Position numbers and translations under genes: made by a program. Source: Thermohalobaculum sp964475765 (GTDB lineage Bacteria > Pseudomonadota > Alphaproteobacteria > Rhodobacterales > Rhodobacteraceae). Taken from it: a stretch of DNA of 64,000 nucleotides. The notes beneath the pieces are model-generated. The model was given only the letters and a program-made list of their open reading frames with translations. It did not search any database and had not been told where the DNA came from. This document shows positions 61,236 through 64,000 of this stretch, piece by piece (position 1 is the first letter of the stretch; every line of letters begins with the position of its first letter). The DNA is taken from the NCBI GenBank assembly GCA_964475765.1, contig CAYYZH010000003.1:1-64000 (forward strand), given 5' to 3'.

Positions 61236-61706
61236 ATGATCCGCAACGTCATCTTCGCTGGAACAGCCATCGCCTGCTGTTTAGCCGTGAACGCGAGCGC
61301 CAACGAGGCGATGGAGAAGGCCGTGAAAGCCCGTCAGGGGTTGTTCCAGGTCTATGCGTTCAATCTTGGCCAACTGGGTGCCATGGCGAAAGGTGCGGTC
61401 GACTATGACGCTGAGGCGGCGCAGACGGCTGCGGATAACCTGATGGCCGCGGTCTCCATTAAGGGCGGTGCAATGTGGCCGCAGGGTTCGGACAACACCG
61501 GTCCGATGAAGGGTAAGACACGAGCCAAGCCCGAGGGGTGGACCACCTGGCCCGAGATTTCAAAGCGGCAGGAGGATATGGTCACTGCCGTGACGGCACT
61601 ACAGCCGGCTGCCGGTCAGGGTCTTGATGCCCTCAAAGGCGCTATTGGTGATGTCGGCAAATCCTGCAAAGCCTGCCATGAAGACTTCCGCGCTAAGGAA
61701 TTCTGA
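61236..61706 (+). CDS. Cytochrome c' family protein
   Basis: A 156-residue periplasmic haem protein. Signal peptide about 1-22 (Asn-Ala-Ser-Ala-Asn), four-helix bundle, and the C-terminal haem motif Cys-Lys-Ala-Cys-His near 145-149. Cytochromes c' bind NO and CO and help resist nitrosative stress. ATG 61236 has GGGAGAG upstream. ccmE, needed to load the haem, is encoded just 1 kb away. Confidence 0.93.
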   Translation: MIRNVIFAGTAIACCLAVNASANEAMEKAVKARQGLFQVYAFNLGQLGAMAKGAVDYDAEAAQTAADNLMAAVSIKGGAMWPQGSDNTGPMKGKTRAKPEGWTTWPEISKRQEDMVTAVTALQPAAGQGLDALKGAIGDVGKSCKACHEDFRAKEF

Positions 61707-61723
61707 GGCTTAAACACAAGGGC

Positions 61724-61747
61724 GGAGGCCCCCGCAATCGGGCCTTC
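61724..61747. terminator. Hairpin between cytochrome c' and phzF genes
   Basis: GGAGGCCC and GGGCCTTC form an eight-base stem with one G-T pair around an eight-base loop, in the 42-bp gap between convergent genes. No T-run follows. Confidence 0.45.
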
Positions 61748-61748
61748 G

Positions 61749-62642
61749 TCACAACCTGAGCGTTCCTTCCATCAGCACAGCTCCGGTCCCCGAGACCCGA
61801 ACGCCAGTGATCACCTCAGGCCCTCCAAGGATTTCCACTTCCGCCTGCCCCGGACGACCCATCCAATGGCCTTGTTCAGCTGTGTAGGTCGGTTTGGAGA
61901 TCAACTGATGATGCCAGAGATACGCCGCAGCTGCCCCTGTGGCTGAGCCAGTGAAGGGATCTTCTGGCGGATGGGGCGGCGCCAGAAGCAGCCTGCTGAA
62001 GGTATCGCCACCCGCTGTCTCACCGCTAAGCGTCACAAGATAGGGCTCCATCACATCTGCATCAGCCAATGCGGACTGAGAACGGAAGGTCTGAAGTGCC
62101 TCAGCGTTCATCTGCGCCCGGCGCAACGCATCATGATTCCGCAGGACCGTTACACAGAATGGCAGGCCAGTTGAGACGAACTGCGGCGAATGAACGATGT
62201 CCTCGGCCTCAAGTCCAACAACGGCAGCAACAGCCGAAGGATCGACGATCTCACCGAACTTAGGTGCAACCTGGGTCATCGTGATCATAGGCTGATCACC
62301 TGCGGCAATGTCTATCGGGATGATCCCGGCGCCTGTCTCGAGCGAGATGCTGACCGATCCTGCCGACAAATCGACCAAACCGCGATGAACCATCGACGCG
62401 ACGGTCGCAATTGTCGGATGTCCCGCAAACGGGATTTCGCGCGCCGCAATGAAGTAGCGCACCTTGACATCGGCGATATCCGACCGCTCGAGAAACGTGC
62501 ATTCGACCAGCGATGTCTCACGGACATAGGCCATGCAGGTCTCTGCGGAAATGTCCCCCGCATCGTGCACCACGGCGCAGCCGTTGCCACCAAACGGGAC
62601 GCTCGTAAAAGCATCGACCCAGTCGAATTGATAGTTTGGCAC
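61749..62642 (-). CDS. PhzF family isomerase/epimerase-like protein
   Basis: A 297-residue PhzF-superfamily protein with the diaminopimelate epimerase-like double fold. The active-site Glu lies in Ser-Leu-Val-Glu-Cys-Thr-Phe near 45, and Phe-Ala-Gly-His-Pro-Thr-Ile-Ala-Thr and Asp-Pro-Phe-Thr-Gly-Ser-Ala-Thr-Gly are conserved family motifs. True substrates are known only for phenazine makers; no phenazine genes are here. GTG 62642 is chosen for GGAGG seven bases upstream. Confidence 0.88.
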   Translation of the reverse strand: MPNYQFDWVDAFTSVPFGGNGCAVVHDAGDISAETCMAYVRETSLVECTFLERSDIADVKVRYFIAAREIPFAGHPTIATVASMVHRGLVDLSAGSVSISLETGAGIIPIDIAAGDQPMITMTQVAPKFGEIVDPSAVAAVVGLEAEDIVHSPQFVSTGLPFCVTVLRNHDALRRAQMNAEALQTFRSQSALADADVMEPYLVTLSGETAGGDTFSRLLLAPPHPPEDPFTGSATGAAAAYLWHHQLISKPTYTAEQGHWMGRPGQAEVEILGGPEVITGVRVSGTGAVLMEGTLRL

Positions 62643-62759
62643 GGCGTCCTCCAGCAATCGTCGTTTCCGCTGAAGGATCGGTTTCCCTGTGCAGACAGGC
62701 AAATGAAATTTGGTGAAGACCAGGATCACCCACCGACTAAGGCTGTGCGCGGTTGGCTG

Positions 62760-63194
62760 CTACTCGGTTTCCCGAAAATGGCCCTGCTCTCTCAGCGCGT
62801 CGGCAACTTCCTTGGGCATATAGTTTTCATCATGCTTGGCCAGAACTTCGCTGGCCACGAACTGCCCGTCCTTCCAATAGCCCTCGGCCACGATGCCCTG
62901 CCCCTCGCGGAAAAGGTCAGGCAGCACGCCCGTGAACGCAACCTTCACCGTGCCGTTACCATCCGTAACGTCAAAGAGATTGGTCGCCCCTTGCTGTGCC
63001 GTCGATCCATCAACCACCAGCCCACCAACCCGGAGCAATTGGTCTGGACGATAGGTGCCCTCGACCAATTCCGTCGGTGACTTGAAGAAGGCTATCGCAT
63101 CCTGAGCCAGAAAGCCGAACATGCCTGCCGCTCCGACCAGCAGCACGCCCCCAAAGACCAACATCCGAATGCGCTTCGTTTTCTTACTCGCCAT
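62760..63194 (-). CDS. ccmE: Cytochrome c maturation haem chaperone CcmE
   Basis: A 144-residue membrane-anchored periplasmic haem chaperone. Anchor at about 9-32, OB-fold after, with the haem-binding His in Val-Leu-Ala-Lys-His-Asp-Glu-Asn-Tyr near 123-131. ATG 63194 is the family start. It overlaps the YihY-family gene by 11 bases. Other ccm genes are not in the window. Confidence 0.93.
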   Translation of the reverse strand: MASKKTKRIRMLVFGGVLLVGAAGMFGFLAQDAIAFFKSPTELVEGTYRPDQLLRVGGLVVDGSTAQQGATNLFDVTDGNGTVKVAFTGVLPDLFREGQGIVAEGYWKDGQFVASEVLAKHDENYMPKEVADALREQGHFRETE

Positions 63195-64000
63195 CTTTGG
63201 CCCCCGGCTCTTCCGCACCAAAATTCAGCGCAGCGTTAATTTCTCCGCCCAAGATAATAATGTTTGCCGTGAGAAAGAAGAACAACAGCGTCACGATGAC
63301 GCCAGCCAGAGCGCCATAGGTCAGCGAGTAATCCGGCGCGAAGGCGAGATAAACGGAGAACAGCGACGCACCCACACCCCAGAGGATTACGCTTGCCAGG
63401 ATTCCAGGCCAGAGCCGCAGGTGTTTCATGGGCCGCGCAGGGAGCAATCGATGGTTCAGCCATAAAAAGCAGTAAAGGAGAACAGCGCCGATCAGGTACC
63501 TGACAAAGAATGTGTTTTGCGGGATGGCGATGGTGGTCCACGCTTCGATCAGACGAAAGGCCAGGGGCGCGAGCACGATCAACACGGCAAGAGCGGCAAA
63601 TGTTGTGAATGCGACAATCACGAACCCGATGGCGAGCAGTTTGTTGGTCACGAAATTTCGGCTAACGGGCACGTCATATGCCCGCTCCAACCCGATCCTG
63701 ACCGCATCGCAACCATTCGATGCTGCATAGACGGTACCCAGAATGCCGACTGTCAGAAGACCGCCCCTGTCTCTGGCCAGCACTTCACGCAAAACAGGCT
63801 CAAATGTTCGTGCCACCCCTTCCGGCGCGGAACTCAGCATCGTGTCGATTGCTTCAGCCGTATGCGCATCGTCGATCAAAATCCCAGCAAGGGCCGTCGA
63901 GAAGATCAGAAACGGCAGCCCTGCAAGCATCGCCGAGTAAGCAATGTATCCCGCGAGAACCGCGACCTGATCCTCGTTGTAGCGCCGCATCAGCTCCTTG
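63184..64000 (-). CDS. YihY/BrkB family inner membrane protein (partial, cut by window edge)
   Basis: A multi-helix membrane protein of the YihY/virulence factor BrkB family, formerly misnamed ribonuclease BN. Six helices are visible, with Ala-Ser-Asn-Gly-Cys-Asp-Ala and Leu-Trp-Leu-Asn-His-Arg-Leu-Leu-Pro, and a C-terminal Gly-Gly-Glu-Ile-Asn-Ala. The frame is open to the right edge and family members begin 15-40 residues earlier, so the start lies outside; an ATG at 63990 behind AAGGAG could also serve as start. Overlaps ccmE by 11 bases. Confidence 0.85.
   Translation of the reverse strand, partial: KELMRRYNEDQVAVLAGYIAYSAMLAGLPFLIFSTALAGILIDDAHTAEAIDTMLSSAPEGVARTFEPVLREVLARDRGGLLTVGILGTVYAASNGCDAVRIGLERAYDVPVSRNFVTNKLLAIGFVIVAFTTFAALAVLIVLAPLAFRLIEAWTTIAIPQNTFFVRYLIGAVLLYCFLWLNHRLLPARPMKHLRLWPGILASVILWGVGASLFSVYLAFAPDYSLTYGALAGVIVTLLFFFLTANIIILGGEINAALNFGAEEPGAKDGE

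Noticed and set aside
1..64000. CRISPR arrays, rRNA genes, complete insertion sequences
   Set aside because: No regularly spaced repeats, no rRNA sequence and no transposase found on either strand.

Overview
The window reads as chromosomal DNA of a marine-type alphaproteobacterium, most likely a member of the Rhodobacteraceae/Roseobacter group. The reasons are the high GC content, the order hisD - UPF0262 - protein phosphatase - infA - maf - rng - yacG, two TRAP transporters, a roseobacter-like flagellar export and rod cluster, and a (S)-/(R)-sulfolactate dehydrogenase pair. No rRNA, CRISPR array or intact mobile element was seen. Genus and species cannot be fixed from the sequence alone.

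Left edge (1-600): a tRNA-Lys(TTT) with a broken tyrosine-recombinase gene beside its 3' end, which suggests the edge of a genomic island or old prophage lying mostly left of the window. Then come truA, a YcjX/YcjF pair, an exported caspase-like protein that lacks the catalytic cysteine and carries two peptidoglycan-binding domains, the slcC-comC sulfolactate pair, and a secreted basic protein built from two copies of one ~70-residue unit.

8.7-19.7 kb: creatininase-family hydrolase plus M32 carboxypeptidase, a DUF1127 protein divergent from a LysR regulator across a clear inverted repeat, a molybdenum hydroxylase pair (iorA/iorB type), creD, a CBS/CorC-type membrane protein, and an orphan soluble histidine kinase.

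19.9-31.7 kb: a two-domain FAD/GcvT oxidoreductase of the dimethylglycine/sarcosine dehydrogenase type, an enolase-superfamily enzyme with a FadR-type regulator whose start codon appears to be ATA, a first TRAP operon, a helix-turn-helix/AAA ATPase, a lone phnM, and cysE. 31.7-41.2 kb: a DksA-like zinc-finger protein, a decayed spondin-domain gene, a DUF1445 hydro-lyase divergent from a second TRAP operon, a 3-hydroxyisobutyrate dehydrogenase-like enzyme, an exported DUF255/DsbD-like fusion, and an RcnB-like secreted protein.

41.3-52.2 kb: a fused NuoE-NuoF type diaphorase subunit with no catalytic partner beside it, then the conserved hisD-to-rng block, which is split before yacG by an oppositely oriented RND efflux pair. 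52.2-60.2 kb: a leftward flagellar operon (flgB flgC fliE fliQ, a lytic transglycosylase, flhA fliR flhB and a FliJ-like small gene), with fliI diverging from it. The right edge holds a LysR regulator divergent from a cytochrome c' gene, a PhzF-family protein, ccmE, and the start-proximal-truncated end of a YihY/BrkB membrane protein.
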